A stretch of DNA of 64,000 nucleotides from Acidiphilium acidophilum (GCF_033842475.1 NZ_JAWXYB010000018.1:1099501-1163500), one strand, 5' to 3'; counted from the first letter of the stretch, positions 19,879-29,592 are shown. A program made the numbers and translations. Notes: generated by a model from the letters alone, not told the origin.

Positions 19879-20988
19879 ATGACCCGGCTTACCACCCTCC
19901 GCCTGACCGATTTCCGCTCCTACGCCGCGCTCGATCTCCGGATCGAGGCCCGCATCGTCGCCCTGCAAGGCCCCAACGGTTCGGGCAAAACCAACCTGCT
20001 CGAAGCGATCTCCCTGCTCGCCCCCGGCCGTGGCCTGCGCGGCGCGAAATTTGCCGAACTCGCCCGCCGCGCCCCCGCAGCTTCCGGCGGCTGGGCCGTC
20101 GCCGCCACCCTCGCCGCCACCCTCGCCGACGAAACCCGCCGGTTCACCCTCGGCACCGGCATCGAAACGTCAGGTGCCGACCGCCGCAAAATCCTGCTCG
20201 ACGGCGATCCGGTCACCGCCGCCATCGCCGCCGCGAATTTCGCCTGCGTCTGGCTCACCCCGCAGATGGACCGCCTGTTCACCGAAGGTGCCTCCGCCCG
20301 CCGCCGCTTCCTCGACCGGCTGACCCTCGCCCTCGCCCCCGGCCACGCCAGCGAGGTTGCCGCCTTCGAGGCCGCCGCCGCCAACCGCAACCGCCAGATC
20401 GAACAGCACACCGCCGATCCCGCATGGCTCGCGGTCATCGAGGATTCCATGGCCCGCCACGCCGCCGCCATCACCGCCGCCCGGCTCGACCTCATCGCCC
20501 GCCTGAACAAAACCCTCGCTCTGGGCAGTTTCGCCCCATTTCCCGCCGCGCAAATGACTCTGGACTGCCCGATCGCCACCCGCCTCGCCACCGAACCCGC
20601 CCTCGCGGTCGAAGACTGGCTCCGCCGCCTCTACGCCACCAACCGCATCGAACCCTCGGCCCCGGTCTCACCCCAACGCGCCGACCTCATCCTGACCGAC
20701 GCCACCGGCCTCGCCGCCGCCCTCGCCTCGACCGGCCAGCAACGTGCCATGCTGGTCGCAACCATTCTGGCCCACGCCACTCTGGTCACAACCTTGCGCG
20801 GCACCGCCCCGGTCCTCCTGCTCGACGAACCCTTCGTCCATCTCGACGCCACCCACCGCATGGCCCTCGGCACCGCCCTGACCCGGCTCGACGCCCAGAT
20901 CATCTGCACCGCCACCGACCGCGACCAGCTCACCCCCCTCGGCTCCGACGCAACCATCCTCAACGTCACCCACGGCGCCATCCACTGA
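19879..20988 (+). CDS. recF: DNA replication/repair protein RecF
   Basis: The 369-residue SMC-like ATPase acts in recombinational repair of gaps with RecO and RecR. LRLTDFRSYAALDLRIEAR is followed by Walker A GPNGSGKTN. Later come FLDRLTLALAPGHA, the signature region STGQQRAMLVATILAHA, and Walker B PVLLLDEPFVHLD. Length is typical. It follows dnaN, a common order, but gyrB does not follow. Confidence 0.95.
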   Translation: MTRLTTLRLTDFRSYAALDLRIEARIVALQGPNGSGKTNLLEAISLLAPGRGLRGAKFAELARRAPAASGGWAVAATLAATLADETRRFTLGTGIETSGADRRKILLDGDPVTAAIAAANFACVWLTPQMDRLFTEGASARRRFLDRLTLALAPGHASEVAAFEAAAANRNRQIEQHTADPAWLAVIEDSMARHAAAITAARLDLIARLNKTLALGSFAPFPAAQMTLDCPIATRLATEPALAVEDWLRRLYATNRIEPSAPVSPQRADLILTDATGLAAALASTGQQRAMLVATILAHATLVTTLRGTAPVLLLDEPFVHLDATHRMALGTALTRLDAQIICTATDRDQLTPLGSDATILNVTHGAIH

Positions 20989-21093
20989 CCTCGGGTTGCC
21001 TCGGATTTCCTCGGGGGACTCGGCCTCAGCTTTTGCCGGACGAAAACACCTTCGCGTGACCCACGATCCGATCAGGCGCCAGACCGAAACCGG

Positions 21094-21864
21094 TCAATCC
21101 CCGATCGTCACCATCACCGGCACATGATCCGAAGGCTGCGTCCGGTCCCGCTCCGCCTTCGCAATGACCACGCTCTCCAACCGCTCCGCCATCCGGGGCG
21201 AGAGCAGGGCATGGTCAATCCGCAAGCCCCGGTCCCGCTGCCACGCCCCCGCCTGATAATCCCAGAACGTGTACAGCGTCTCCGCCGGGTGCAGCGCCCG
21301 CACCGCATCGGTCAAGCCGAGCCACATCAACGCCCGAAACGCCGCCCGGCTCTCCGGCCGCACCAGCGCATCGTCGGCCCCCAACGCACCTTTGGCATAA
21401 TCCGCATCGGTCGGGCACACATTGTAATCCCCCGCCAGCACGAAATCCCGGTCCGTCGCCATCAGCGCCGCCGCATGAACCCGTAGCCGCGCCATCCAGT
21501 CCAGCTTGGCCTGAAACCCGTCCGCCCCGCCCGAATTGCCGTTCGGCAGATACAGATTGCCGATGATCACATCCCGCAACCCGACCTCGATATACCGCGC
21601 CGCCGCACCCTCGGCCTCGCCCGGCAAGCCGCGCGCCCGCACCTCGACCGCCTCGCGCGAAAGAACCGCCACGCCATTATACGATTTCTGCCCGAACACC
21701 TCGGCGCGATACCCCGCCGCGGCAAACGCGTCCCCCGGAAACTGATGCGCCTCGCACTTGATCTCCTGCAGCAACAGCACATCCGGCTGCACGCGCTCCA
21801 GAAAATCCGCAACGAGTGCGGCGCGAATCCGTACGGAATTCACGTTCCAGGTCGCAATCCTCAT
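21094..21864 (-). CDS. xth: exodeoxyribonuclease III
   Basis: The 256-residue protein opens MRIATWNVNSVRIRAAL and has LLQEIKCEAHQFP (metal-binding Glu), GNLYLPNG, LAGDYNVCPTDAD, LRIDHALLSP and the terminal PSDHVPVMVTI. These are the catalytic motifs of the ExoIII/APE family, which cut abasic sites in base excision repair. It is 12 bp upstream of erpA on the other side of its 5' end and runs in the same direction, so erpA is downstream of it. Confidence 0.95.
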   Translation of the reverse strand: MRIATWNVNSVRIRAALVADFLERVQPDVLLLQEIKCEAHQFPGDAFAAAGYRAEVFGQKSYNGVAVLSREAVEVRARGLPGEAEGAAARYIEVGLRDVIIGNLYLPNGNSGGADGFQAKLDWMARLRVHAAALMATDRDFVLAGDYNVCPTDADYAKGALGADDALVRPESRAAFRALMWLGLTDAVRALHPAETLYTFWDYQAGAWQRDRGLRIDHALLSPRMAERLESVVIAKAERDRTQPSDHVPVMVTIGD

Positions 21865-21876
21865 CGTGTCAGCGTC

Positions 21877-22218
21877 TCACTCGACGGAAAACGAGGTGCC
21901 GCACCCGCAGGATGTTTTCGCATTCGGATTACCCACTGCGAAATACGCCCCCATCAGCGTATCCTTGTAATCGAGCTCCGCCCCATCGAGCAGATCGAGA
22001 CTGGCAGGATCGACCACCACCTTCGCCCCATCCCGCTCGACGACATAATCCTCGTCCTCGATCGCTCCGGTCAGATCGAACTTGTACTGAAACCCGTTGC
22101 ACCCGCCGGCCAGCACCTCGACCCGCAATGCCTTGGCATCATCCTCGCCCGCCACGATCGCGGCGATCCGCTCTGCCGCGCTGGCGCTGATCCTGAATCG
22201 GTCCATGGTTTCGCTCAT
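21877..22218 (-). CDS. erpA: iron-sulfur cluster insertion protein ErpA/IscA-like
   Basis: The 113-residue A-type carrier delivers Fe-S clusters to apoproteins. The three conserved cysteines are present: Cys40 in AGGCNGFQY, and Cys104 and Cys106 in SCGCGTSF near the C-terminus. The start at 22218 gives the family length; the long open frame upstream is antisense to dgt. The gene ends 12 bp before the xth start. It is divergent from dgt across a gap that holds a palindromic repeat. Confidence 0.93.
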   Translation of the reverse strand: MSETMDRFRISASAAERIAAIVAGEDDAKALRVEVLAGGCNGFQYKFDLTGAIEDEDYVVERDGAKVVVDPASLDLLDGAELDYKDTLMGAYFAVGNPNAKTSCGCGTSFSVE

Positions 22219-22280
22219 GGTCCATATATAGGCCCATCGAGCCGGTTGGGCCAGCAGTAAGGTGGGGCAGGGGAGGGAGG

Positions 22281-22315
22281 GCTTCTTGTTTGGAAACAAG
22301 AAGCAGAAAACTTTC
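22281..22315. repeat. TTCTTGTTT palindrome, copy 3
   Basis: CTTCTTGTTT GG AAACAAGAAG (22282-22303) is a perfect 10-bp inverted repeat followed by CAGAAAACTTTC. It has compensatory changes relative to the other copies (T to G in one arm, A to C in the other), so the ability to pair is conserved. It lies between the divergent erpA and dgt genes, where a terminator would serve neither. Confidence 0.75.
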
Positions 22316-22383
22316 ATTCGCCTCAACCTCGGGCAGTTCCGGTGCATCTTGGACACCGGCCCGCACTCCTGTAAGCCACCCCA

Positions 22384-23523
22384 ATGCTCGCGCCCTACGC
22401 CTCCCACGCCGCTGCCTCGCGCGGCCGCCAGTTCCCCGAACCGGACAGCGCCACCCGCAGCGCCTTCCAGCGCGACCGCGATCGCGTGCTCCACTCCAAC
22501 GCCTTTCGCAAACTCCAGTACAAAACCCAGGTCTTCGTCATTCACGAGGGCGATTTCTATCGCACCCGCCTGACCCACAGCCTCGAAGTCGCCCAGATCG
22601 CCCGCAGCATCGCACGCGGCCTCGCCCTCGATGAAGACCTCACCGAAACCCTCGCCCTCGCGCACGATCTCGGCCATCCCCCCTTCGGTCATGCCGGCGA
22701 GGCCGGGCTGAACACCGCGCTCGCCGCCCATGGCGGGTTCGACCACAACGCCCAGAGCCTGCGCAGCCTCACGATGCTCGAACGCCGCTACCCGGGCTTC
22801 GATGGCCTCAACCTCACCTGGGAATCCCTCGAAGGCATCGCCAAACATAACGGCCCGCTGCCCGCGCCACCCGCCTACATCGCCGCGTTCGACGCCGGCT
22901 ACCCGCTCGACCTCACCCGGCAAGCCGCCGCCGAAGCCCAGGTCGCCGCCCTGTCCGACGACATCGCCTACCACGCCCACGACATCGACGATGGATTGCG
23001 CGCCGGGCTCTTTACCATCGATGACCTGTCCGATCTCCCGGTGGTCGGCACGGTCCTCGCCGAAGCCCGCGCCCTCACGCCCGATCCCCGCCGCATCCGC
23101 GCCCACATGGTCCGCCAGATGATCGGCGTCTTCGTCACCGGCGCCCTCGCCGAAAGCCGCACCCGGCTTGCCGCGCTGAAACCGGCATCGCCCGACGCGA
23201 TCCGCGCCGCCGCCCACCCCGTCATCGGCTTCGCGTCGGACCTCGCGGAGGCCAACCGCGCCATCCGCACCTTCCTCTACGCCCGGATGTACCGCCACTG
23301 GCGCGTCAACCGCATGACCCACAAGGTCGAAGCCGTGGTCCGCGACATGGCCACCCTGTTCCTCGCCCGCCCCGATCTCCTGCGCGATGATTGGCGCGAC
23401 CGGGCGGGACACCCCCACACCGACCAGACCGCCGAAGCCGTCCGCGACTACATTGCCGGCATGACCGACCGTTTCGCCCTCGACGAACACCGCCGTCTGA
23501 CCGACCCCACCGCCGCCGCCTGA
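22384..23523 (+). CDS. dgt: deoxyguanosinetriphosphate triphosphohydrolase-like protein
   Basis: The 379-residue HD-domain enzyme has an N-terminal RDRDRVLHSNAFRKLQYKTQV, the first metal-ligand region RLTHSLEVAQIARSIAR and the HD motif AHDLGHPPFGHAGE. It is the short dGTPase-like type common in Alphaproteobacteria, which hydrolyses dNTPs to nucleosides and triphosphate. It ends 8 bp before argS. Confidence 0.94.
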   Translation: MLAPYASHAAASRGRQFPEPDSATRSAFQRDRDRVLHSNAFRKLQYKTQVFVIHEGDFYRTRLTHSLEVAQIARSIARGLALDEDLTETLALAHDLGHPPFGHAGEAGLNTALAAHGGFDHNAQSLRSLTMLERRYPGFDGLNLTWESLEGIAKHNGPLPAPPAYIAAFDAGYPLDLTRQAAAEAQVAALSDDIAYHAHDIDDGLRAGLFTIDDLSDLPVVGTVLAEARALTPDPRRIRAHMVRQMIGVFVTGALAESRTRLAALKPASPDAIRAAAHPVIGFASDLAEANRAIRTFLYARMYRHWRVNRMTHKVEAVVRDMATLFLARPDLLRDDWRDRAGHPHTDQTAEAVRDYIAGMTDRFALDEHRRLTDPTAAA

Positions 23524-23531
23524 AGGTTCAC

Positions 23532-25322
23532 ATGTCCGCAAACCTGTTCACCGACCTCCGCACCACCGTGCTCGGCACGATCGCATCGCTCTACCCCACA
23601 CTCGGAACCGAGCATCTCGCCCGCATCGAAATCACCCCCACCCGCGAGGCCGCCCACGGCGACGTCGCGACCAATGCCGCCCTGATCGCGGCCAAACCCC
23701 TCGGTCAGAAACCGCGCGACATCGCCGATGCCCTCGCCGCCGCCCTGCGCGACAATCCCAGCGTCACCAAAGCCGAACCCGCCGGCCCCGGCTTCGTCAA
23801 CCTCACTCTCGCACCCGCCCTCTGGCAGTCCCAGCTCCCCGTCATCCTGCAAACCGGCGAAGCCTTCGGCGCGAGCACGCTGGGGCAGGGGGCCAGGGTC
23901 AACGTCGAATACGTCTCGGCCAACCCCACGGGCCCGCTCACCGTCGGCCATTGTCGCGGTGCCGTGGTGGGCGATGCACTGGCCAGCCTGCTCGCCAAGG
24001 CCGGCTACGCCGTCACCCGCGAATATTACCTGAACGATGCCGGTGCCCAGGTCATCGCCCTCGCCTGGTCGGTTTACTGGCGCTACCTTCAGACCCTCGG
24101 CACGCCAATGACCGAAGCCGAATTCGCCGCCGCCACCCCCACCGGCCTGCAATATCCCGGCGACTATCTGCTGCCGGTCGGGGCCCAACTCGCCGAACGC
24201 CACGGCCCCGCTCTCGCGACGCCCGATCTCACCATCGCCGACCCCGCCCTCTGGCTCGATACCGTGCGCGATTTCGCGGTCGCCGCCATGATGGATCTGG
24301 TCCGCGCCGACCTCGCCGCCCTTCACGTCCACCACGATGTCTTCACCAGCGAAGCCGCCCTGATCGCCGGCGGCGGCGTCATCCGCGCCGAAGCCGCCCT
24401 GCGCGCGCGCGGCCTTCTCTACGAGGGCATTCTCGAACCCCCCAAAGGCAAAACCCCGGAGGATTGGGAACCCCGCGAACAAACCCTGTTCCGCGCCACC
24501 GATTTCGGCGACGACGTCGATCGCCCGGTCCGCAAATCCGACGGCTCGAACACCTATTTCTTCAACGATATCGCGAACCACGCCGACAAGATGGCGCGCG
24601 GCTTCGACCAGATGATCGATGTCTGGGGCGCCGATCACGGCGGCTACGTCAAACGCATGCAATCCGCCGTCCGCGCCCTCGCCGCCAACGCCGAGGCCCG
24701 GCTCGACATCGTGCTCTGCCAGATCGTCCGCGTCCTCAAGGATGGCGTGCCGATGCGCATGTCCAAGCGCGCCGGCACCTATATCGAACTCGCCGACCTG
24801 ATCGATGCCGTCGGCCCCGATGTCGTCCGCTTCATCATGCTGATGCGCAAATCCGACGCGCAGATGGAATTCGACCTCGATGCCGCGGTCGCCCAGACCC
24901 GCGAAAACCCGGTCTTCTACGTCCAGTACGCCCACGCCCGCTGCCGCTCCGTCCTCCGCGCCGCCGCCGGCATGCCCGAACTCGGCGACATTTCGGATGC
25001 CTCCCTCGCCACCACCAGCCTCGTCTCGCTCACCGCCCCCGAGGAACTCGCCCTCATCCGCCGCCTCGCCTCGTGGCCGCGCCTGATCGAATCCGCCGCC
25101 CTCGCGCGCGAGCCGCACCGAATCGGATTCTTCCTGTATGATCTCGCGGGCGACTTCCACGCTCTCTGGAACGCCGGCCGAACCGAGACCACCCTGCGCT
25201 TCATCCAGACCGAAGCGCCCGAACCCACCCGCGCCCGCCTCGCCCTGGTCGCGGCCACGGCAGTGGTGATCCGCTCCGGCCTCGCGGTCATGGGGGTCGC
25301 CCCGGCCGAGGAGATGCGCTGA
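23532..25322 (+). CDS. argS: arginyl-tRNA synthetase
   Basis: The 596-residue class I synthetase has an N-terminal Add1 domain. The HIGH-type box is TVGHCRGAVVGDAL (Thr137 in place of the first His) and the KMSK-type loop is MRMSKRAGT. The C-terminal anticodon-binding DALR domain includes FYVQYAHARCRS. The class I pattern tolerates Thr at the first HIGH position, so activity is expected. It is the first of a run of genes with tight spacing: SPOR protein, nagZ, protease, scpA and scpB. Confidence 0.95.
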   Translation: MSANLFTDLRTTVLGTIASLYPTLGTEHLARIEITPTREAAHGDVATNAALIAAKPLGQKPRDIADALAAALRDNPSVTKAEPAGPGFVNLTLAPALWQSQLPVILQTGEAFGASTLGQGARVNVEYVSANPTGPLTVGHCRGAVVGDALASLLAKAGYAVTREYYLNDAGAQVIALAWSVYWRYLQTLGTPMTEAEFAAATPTGLQYPGDYLLPVGAQLAERHGPALATPDLTIADPALWLDTVRDFAVAAMMDLVRADLAALHVHHDVFTSEAALIAGGGVIRAEAALRARGLLYEGILEPPKGKTPEDWEPREQTLFRATDFGDDVDRPVRKSDGSNTYFFNDIANHADKMARGFDQMIDVWGADHGGYVKRMQSAVRALAANAEARLDIVLCQIVRVLKDGVPMRMSKRAGTYIELADLIDAVGPDVVRFIMLMRKSDAQMEFDLDAAVAQTRENPVFYVQYAHARCRSVLRAAAGMPELGDISDASLATTSLVSLTAPEELALIRRLASWPRLIESAALAREPHRIGFFLYDLAGDFHALWNAGRTETTLRFIQTEAPEPTRARLALVAATAVVIRSGLAVMGVAPAEEMR

Positions 25323-25335
25323 AAAGGACCGCGTG

Positions 25336-26130
25336 ATGCAAGACCCGGATATCGACATTCCCCCCTACGCCTCGCCCCGCCTGCGCGCACGCGGTGTCGA
25401 CCCCGAAACCAAACGCATGGCGATCATCGCCGGCGGCCTCGGCGTCGGCATCATCGCGCTCGCCCTGATCTGGAGCGGCATCCACACCAGCCTCGGCCCG
25501 CCGCCGGTCATCAAACCTCCGGCCGGCCCGATGCGCACCGTGCCGAAAAACCCCGGCGGCCTTCAGGTTCCCGGTGCCCATGAACAGATCATGTCCGGCG
25601 AAGTCGCCTCCGGCCCGCCGCAACTCGCCCCGGCATCGCCCCAGCCCGATTTCTCGAAACTCGACCAGGAAGAAGCCGCCGCCCTGCCCAAACCCCCACC
25701 TCCAACCCCGGCCACAACCCCGTCTCCCGTCGCAACCTCCACCGCCCCGGCATTGCCGCTGCCCCCGCCACCCCCACCCCAATTCGCGGCGGCAACGATC
25801 CCCACGCCCATCCCCACGCCCACCCCCGCGCCCATCCCGACCCCGCCACCCCCGTCCACCACCGCCCCCGCTCAAACCACCGGTTCCGGCGCCTACGCTG
25901 TCCAGCTCGCCGCCCTGACCTCGATGGCGAAAGCCGATCAGGCCTGGCAGGTCCTGGTCGCCCGGGTCCCCGACATTCTGGGCAACCAGAAGCCCGTGGT
26001 CGTCCCCGGCCTCGTCCACGGCAACACCTTCTACCGCCTCCGCCTCGAAGGCTTCCCCACCGCCAAAGCCGCTGGCACCTTCTGCGCCCGGCTGAAATCG
26101 CGCGGCGTCACCTGCTACCTTCCGAAATGA
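25336..26130 (+). CDS. SPOR-domain membrane protein
   Basis: The 264-residue protein has a short cytoplasmic N-terminus, one transmembrane segment (MAIIAGGLGVGIIALALIW, about 31-49), a long Pro/Ala/Thr-rich linker (about 80-185) and a C-terminal SPOR domain (YAVQLAALTSMAKADQAW to the end). SPOR domains bind denuded septal peptidoglycan, so a division or cell-wall role is likely. ATG 25336 overlaps GTG 25333; AAAAGGA precedes both. It overlaps nagZ by ATGA. Confidence 0.85.
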   Translation: MQDPDIDIPPYASPRLRARGVDPETKRMAIIAGGLGVGIIALALIWSGIHTSLGPPPVIKPPAGPMRTVPKNPGGLQVPGAHEQIMSGEVASGPPQLAPASPQPDFSKLDQEEAAALPKPPPPTPATTPSPVATSTAPALPLPPPPPPQFAAATIPTPIPTPTPAPIPTPPPPSTTAPAQTTGSGAYAVQLAALTSMAKADQAWQVLVARVPDILGNQKPVVVPGLVHGNTFYRLRLEGFPTAKAAGTFCARLKSRGVTCYLPK

Positions 26131-27056
26131 TGAAAGCCGCCATCCTCGGCATCGCCGGACCCAGCCTCACCGCCGCCGAACGCGCCCTGCTGGCCGAACT
26201 CCCCCCCACCGGCATCATCCTGTTCGGCCGCAACATCGTCTCCCCACCCCAACTCGCCGCCCTGATCGACGATCTCCGCTCCGCCCTGCCACCGCAGGCC
26301 GTGCTGATGATCGATCAGGAAGGCGGCCGCGTTGCCCGCATGCGCGCCCCGCACTGGCCCGAACTCCCGCCCGCCGCCACTCTCGGCACCCTCTACGCCA
26401 CCGACCCCGAAGCCGCCCGCAACGCCGCCCGCGCCCACGGTGCCGCCCTCGGCGCGATGGCCCGCGAAGCCGGGTTCGACATCGTCACCGCCCCGGTGCT
26501 CGACGTGCCGAGCGAGGGAGCCAGCGCCGTCATCGGCGACCGCGCGATCAGCGCCAACCCCGTCGCGGTCGGTGTCCTCGGGGCCGACATCGCCTGGGGC
26601 CTGCTGTTCCAGGGCATCCAGCCGGTCATGAAACACCTCCCCGGCCACGGCCGCGCGACGCTCGACAGTCACCACGCCCTCCCGCACGTCGATGCCGCCA
26701 ATCTCGACGCCGATTTCGCCCCGTTCGCCGCTAACCGCGCGCTGCCATGGGGCATGACCGCCCATATCGTCTACGATCACCTCGACCCGGCCAACCCCGC
26801 CACCTTCTCCCCCACCATCATCGAAACCATCATCCGCACCCGCATCGGTTTTCGCGGCATCCTGGTCAGCGACGATCTCGCGATGAACGCGCTCACCGGC
26901 CCTGCCGCGTCCCGCGCGGTTCGCGCCCTCGCCGCCGGGTGCGACATCGCGCTGTTCTGCCCCGGCGACCTCGCGGACAACCGCGCCGTGCTCGAAGCCA
27001 TCCCCGATCTCGCCCCCGGCCTGATCCCCCGGCTGAAAGCCCCCTCCCTGCCATGA
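26127..27056 (+). CDS. nagZ: beta-N-acetylhexosaminidase (GH3)
   Basis: The 309-residue cytoplasmic GH3 enzyme removes GlcNAc from anhydromuropeptides in peptidoglycan recycling. It has MIDQEGGRVARMR, the signature KHLPGHGRATLDSHHALPHV whose His is the unusual general acid of NagZ, and VSDDLAMNAL with the nucleophile Asp. ATGA overlaps tie it to both flanking genes. Confidence 0.93.
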   Translation: MMKAAILGIAGPSLTAAERALLAELPPTGIILFGRNIVSPPQLAALIDDLRSALPPQAVLMIDQEGGRVARMRAPHWPELPPAATLGTLYATDPEAARNAARAHGAALGAMAREAGFDIVTAPVLDVPSEGASAVIGDRAISANPVAVGVLGADIAWGLLFQGIQPVMKHLPGHGRATLDSHHALPHVDAANLDADFAPFAANRALPWGMTAHIVYDHLDPANPATFSPTIIETIIRTRIGFRGILVSDDLAMNALTGPAASRAVRALAAGCDIALFCPGDLADNRAVLEAIPDLAPGLIPRLKAPSLP

Positions 27057-27748
27057 ACAACGACCTCATCCGCACCATCGTCATCGGCGTCTCCGCCTCG
27101 ATCCTCGCGATCGTGCTCCACGAACTCGCCCACGGTTTCACCGCTCTCGCAATGGGCGACCACACCGCCCAGCGCGCCGGACGCCTCTCGCTCAATCCGC
27201 TCTGCCATGTCGATCGCGTCGGCACCATCCTCCTCCCCGCCGTGCTGATCGCCTTTCAGCTCCTCACCATCGGGCGGATCGCCTACATGTTCGGCTGGGC
27301 GAAACCGGTCCCGATCGACCCGTCCGGTTTCCGCAACCCGAGGCGCGGCATGGCGATCGTCGCCGCCGCCGGCCCGGCCTCGAACTTCATCCTCGCTTTG
27401 CTCTCCGCCTTCGCCCTCGCCGCGATCGGCACGAGCGGCTTCGTCGCCGATTTCCTGCTCTATTTCCTGCTGTTCAACGTTCTGCTCGGCCTGTTCAACC
27501 TCGTCCCCCTGCCGCCCTTCGATGGCGGGCGGATCATGGTCGGACTCCTGCCCCTCGCCGCCGCCCGCGCCCTCGCGCAGGTCGAACGTCTCGGCATCCT
27601 GGTCATCCTGTTCCTGATCTTCATCCTCCCCGCCGCCCTCGGCCAGTTCGGCATCCATTTCGACCCGGTCTCCGACGTGCTCGACAACTGGGTTCCCCGC
27701 GTCGCCACCGCCTTTCTCCACGTTGCGGGCGTCCATGCCGGTTACTGA
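27053..27748 (+). CDS. site-2 protease family protein (M50)
   Basis: The 231-residue integral membrane metalloprotease has the zinc motif HELAH (22-26 region) in the first membrane segment and the second ligand motif NLVPLPPFDGGRI in a later one. It is the minimal S2P form without a PDZ domain. The start is ATG 27053, overlapping the nagZ stop. The nagZ-S2P-scpAB order is common in Alphaproteobacteria. The substrate is unknown. Confidence 0.9.
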   Translation: MNNDLIRTIVIGVSASILAIVLHELAHGFTALAMGDHTAQRAGRLSLNPLCHVDRVGTILLPAVLIAFQLLTIGRIAYMFGWAKPVPIDPSGFRNPRRGMAIVAAAGPASNFILALLSAFALAAIGTSGFVADFLLYFLLFNVLLGLFNLVPLPPFDGGRIMVGLLPLAAARALAQVERLGILVILFLIFILPAALGQFGIHFDPVSDVLDNWVPRVATAFLHVAGVHAGY

Positions 27749-28526
27749 ACCCGCCCCCGTCACCGAGTCCTTCATCGTCCGGTTCGAAGGTTTCGAAGGC
27801 CCGCTCGATCTCTTGCTCGACCTCGCCCGCACCCAGAAGCTCGACCTCGCGACCATCTCGATCCTGTCTCTGGTCGACCAATACCTCGCCATCATCGAAG
27901 GCGCGCGCAAAATCCGCCTCGAACTCGCCGCCGACTGGCTGGTGATGGCCGCCTGGCTCGCCTGGCTGAAATCCCGCCTCCTCCTGCCCGACCCCGAAAC
28001 CATCGAGGAAGCCGAACTCAGCGCCGATCTCCTGGCCGACCGTCTCCGCGCCCTCGAAGCCATCCGCGCCGCCGCCGCCTGGCTCAACCAGCGCCCCCAG
28101 CTCGGCCTCGACGTCTTCCCCCGCGGTACCCCGGAAGACTTCACCGAAATCGACCGCTCGCGCCTGAAACTCGACGTCCCGGCTCTGCTCGCGGGCTACC
28201 TCGCCGCCCGCCGCCGCTCCGGCGCGAAACGCCGTTACCGGCCCAAACCGGTCACCTACTGGACCGTGCAACAGGCGCTCGAACGCCTCACCCGCCTGAT
28301 CGGCTCCACCCCCGACTGGTCGGACCTCGCGAGCTTCCTCCCGGACTCCCCGGACTCCCCGCTCGCCCACCGCGCCGCGCTGTCCAGCACCCTGATCGCG
28401 AGCCTCGAACTCGCCCGCAACGGCGTCCTCACCTTGCGCCAGGAACAGGATTTCGCCCCGATCCTGCTCCGCGCTACCGAAGCCGCCCCAATATCCCCGC
28501 ACCCGACACCCACCCCCGCATCATGA
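27735..28526 (+). CDS. scpA: segregation and condensation protein A
   Basis: The 263-residue kleisin subunit of the Smc-ScpAB complex has VRFEGFEGPLDLLLDLARTQKLDLATISI and a C-terminal winged helix. ATG 27735 lies within the last 14 bp of the protease gene. It overlaps scpB by ATGA (28523-28526). Confidence 0.93.
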   Translation: MPVTEPAPVTESFIVRFEGFEGPLDLLLDLARTQKLDLATISILSLVDQYLAIIEGARKIRLELAADWLVMAAWLAWLKSRLLLPDPETIEEAELSADLLADRLRALEAIRAAAAWLNQRPQLGLDVFPRGTPEDFTEIDRSRLKLDVPALLAGYLAARRRSGAKRRYRPKPVTYWTVQQALERLTRLIGSTPDWSDLASFLPDSPDSPLAHRAALSSTLIASLELARNGVLTLRQEQDFAPILLRATEAAPISPHPTPTPAS

Positions 28527-29086
28527 CCACGCGCCCCCACGCCGAGCGCCTGCTCGAAGCCGTCATCTTCGCCAGCCGCGACCCCGTTCCGCTCCGCACC
28601 CTCGCCACCCTCCTGCCCGACACCGCCGATCTCGACGAAACCCTCGCCGCGATCCGCGCCCACCATGCCGGCGGCGGCTTCGAGCTGGTCGAAGCCGGGC
28701 AGGGCGTGATGTTCCGCACCGCCCCCGACCTCGCGCCCGACCTCAAGCGCGTCGTCGAAATCCCCCGCCGCCTGCCCCGCGCCGCCATGGAAACCCTGGC
28801 GATCATCGCCTACCACCAGCCGGTCACCCGTGCCGAAATCGAAGACCTGCGCGGCGTCAGCCTGTCGCAGACCACGCTCGATGCCCTGCTCGAAGCCGAT
28901 CTGGTCACCCCCGCCGGCCACAAGGAAGCCCCCGGCCGCCCCGCGCTCTGGGCCACCACCGCGCATTTCCTCACCCAGTTCGGCCTGAAATCCCTGCGCG
29001 ACCTGCCAAAACGAACCGATCTCCTGGTCGAACCCGCCGCTCCGGTCAGCGAACCCGCGCCCACCCCGGAACCCCCCGCACTTTGA
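28523..29086 (+). CDS. scpB: segregation and condensation protein B
   Basis: The 187-residue winged-helix partner of ScpA has LLEAVIFASRDPVPLRTLA at the N-terminus and the highly conserved ETLAIIAYHQPVTRAEIEDLRGV at about 92-114. The Pro-rich tail (about 168-187) is not part of the family core. It is followed 62 bp later by tatB. Confidence 0.93.
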   Translation: MTTRPHAERLLEAVIFASRDPVPLRTLATLLPDTADLDETLAAIRAHHAGGGFELVEAGQGVMFRTAPDLAPDLKRVVEIPRRLPRAAMETLAIIAYHQPVTRAEIEDLRGVSLSQTTLDALLEADLVTPAGHKEAPGRPALWATTAHFLTQFGLKSLRDLPKRTDLLVEPAAPVSEPAPTPEPPAL

Positions 29087-29148
29087 CCTGCGCCCGACCT
29101 CTGCTAGCACACGCTCCGGTCAAGCAAGGCCGGTCAACGTAGGTCAAG

Positions 29149-29592
29149 ATGCTCGGTTTTTCCTGGACAGAAATTTTAGTCATCATGATGGTGGCGCTGG
29201 TGGTCATCGGCCCGAAAGACCTCCCGGTCGCCATCCGCACCGCCAGCGCCGCGATCCGCAAGATGCGCGGCCTCGCGAGCGATTTCCAGGGCCACGTCCA
29301 GGACCTGATGCGCGAGGCCGATCTCGCCGATATCGGCAATGATTTACGCAGCATCCGCAATTTCGACCTCGGCAGCCTCGCCGAACGCCATATCGACCCG
29401 CAAGGCGATTTCCGCCACGCCTTCGATCCCGCGAGCGGCGATCCGCACGACATGGACAACACCATGATCGAAGCCGACGAGATCGAACCGGAACCCGAAC
29501 CCGTCATCGATGCCCCCGCCTTCATCCCGCCCAACGAAATCCGCCACCGCGCCGTGCCCGCCTTCATTCCCCCCGGCACGCGTCTCTGGTAA
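29149..29592 (+). CDS. tatB: Sec-independent protein translocase subunit TatB
   Basis: The 147-residue protein has one N-terminal transmembrane helix (FSWTEILVIMMVALVVIGPKDLP) with the TatB-type Glu in that helix, an amphipathic helix and a charged tail. TatB with TatC forms the twin-arginine signal receptor. A separate tatA is expected between scpB and tatB in related genomes, but the 62-bp gap here cannot hold one. Confidence 0.88.
   Translation: MLGFSWTEILVIMMVALVVIGPKDLPVAIRTASAAIRKMRGLASDFQGHVQDLMREADLADIGNDLRSIRNFDLGSLAERHIDPQGDFRHAFDPASGDPHDMDNTMIEADEIEPEPEPVIDAPAFIPPNEIRHRAVPAFIPPGTRLW

Noticed and set aside
23940-23951. ArgRS HIGH box with Thr in place of the first His, as a possible inactivating change
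   Set aside because: The class I synthetase signature tolerates Thr at this position and the rest of the enzyme, including MSKR, is intact.
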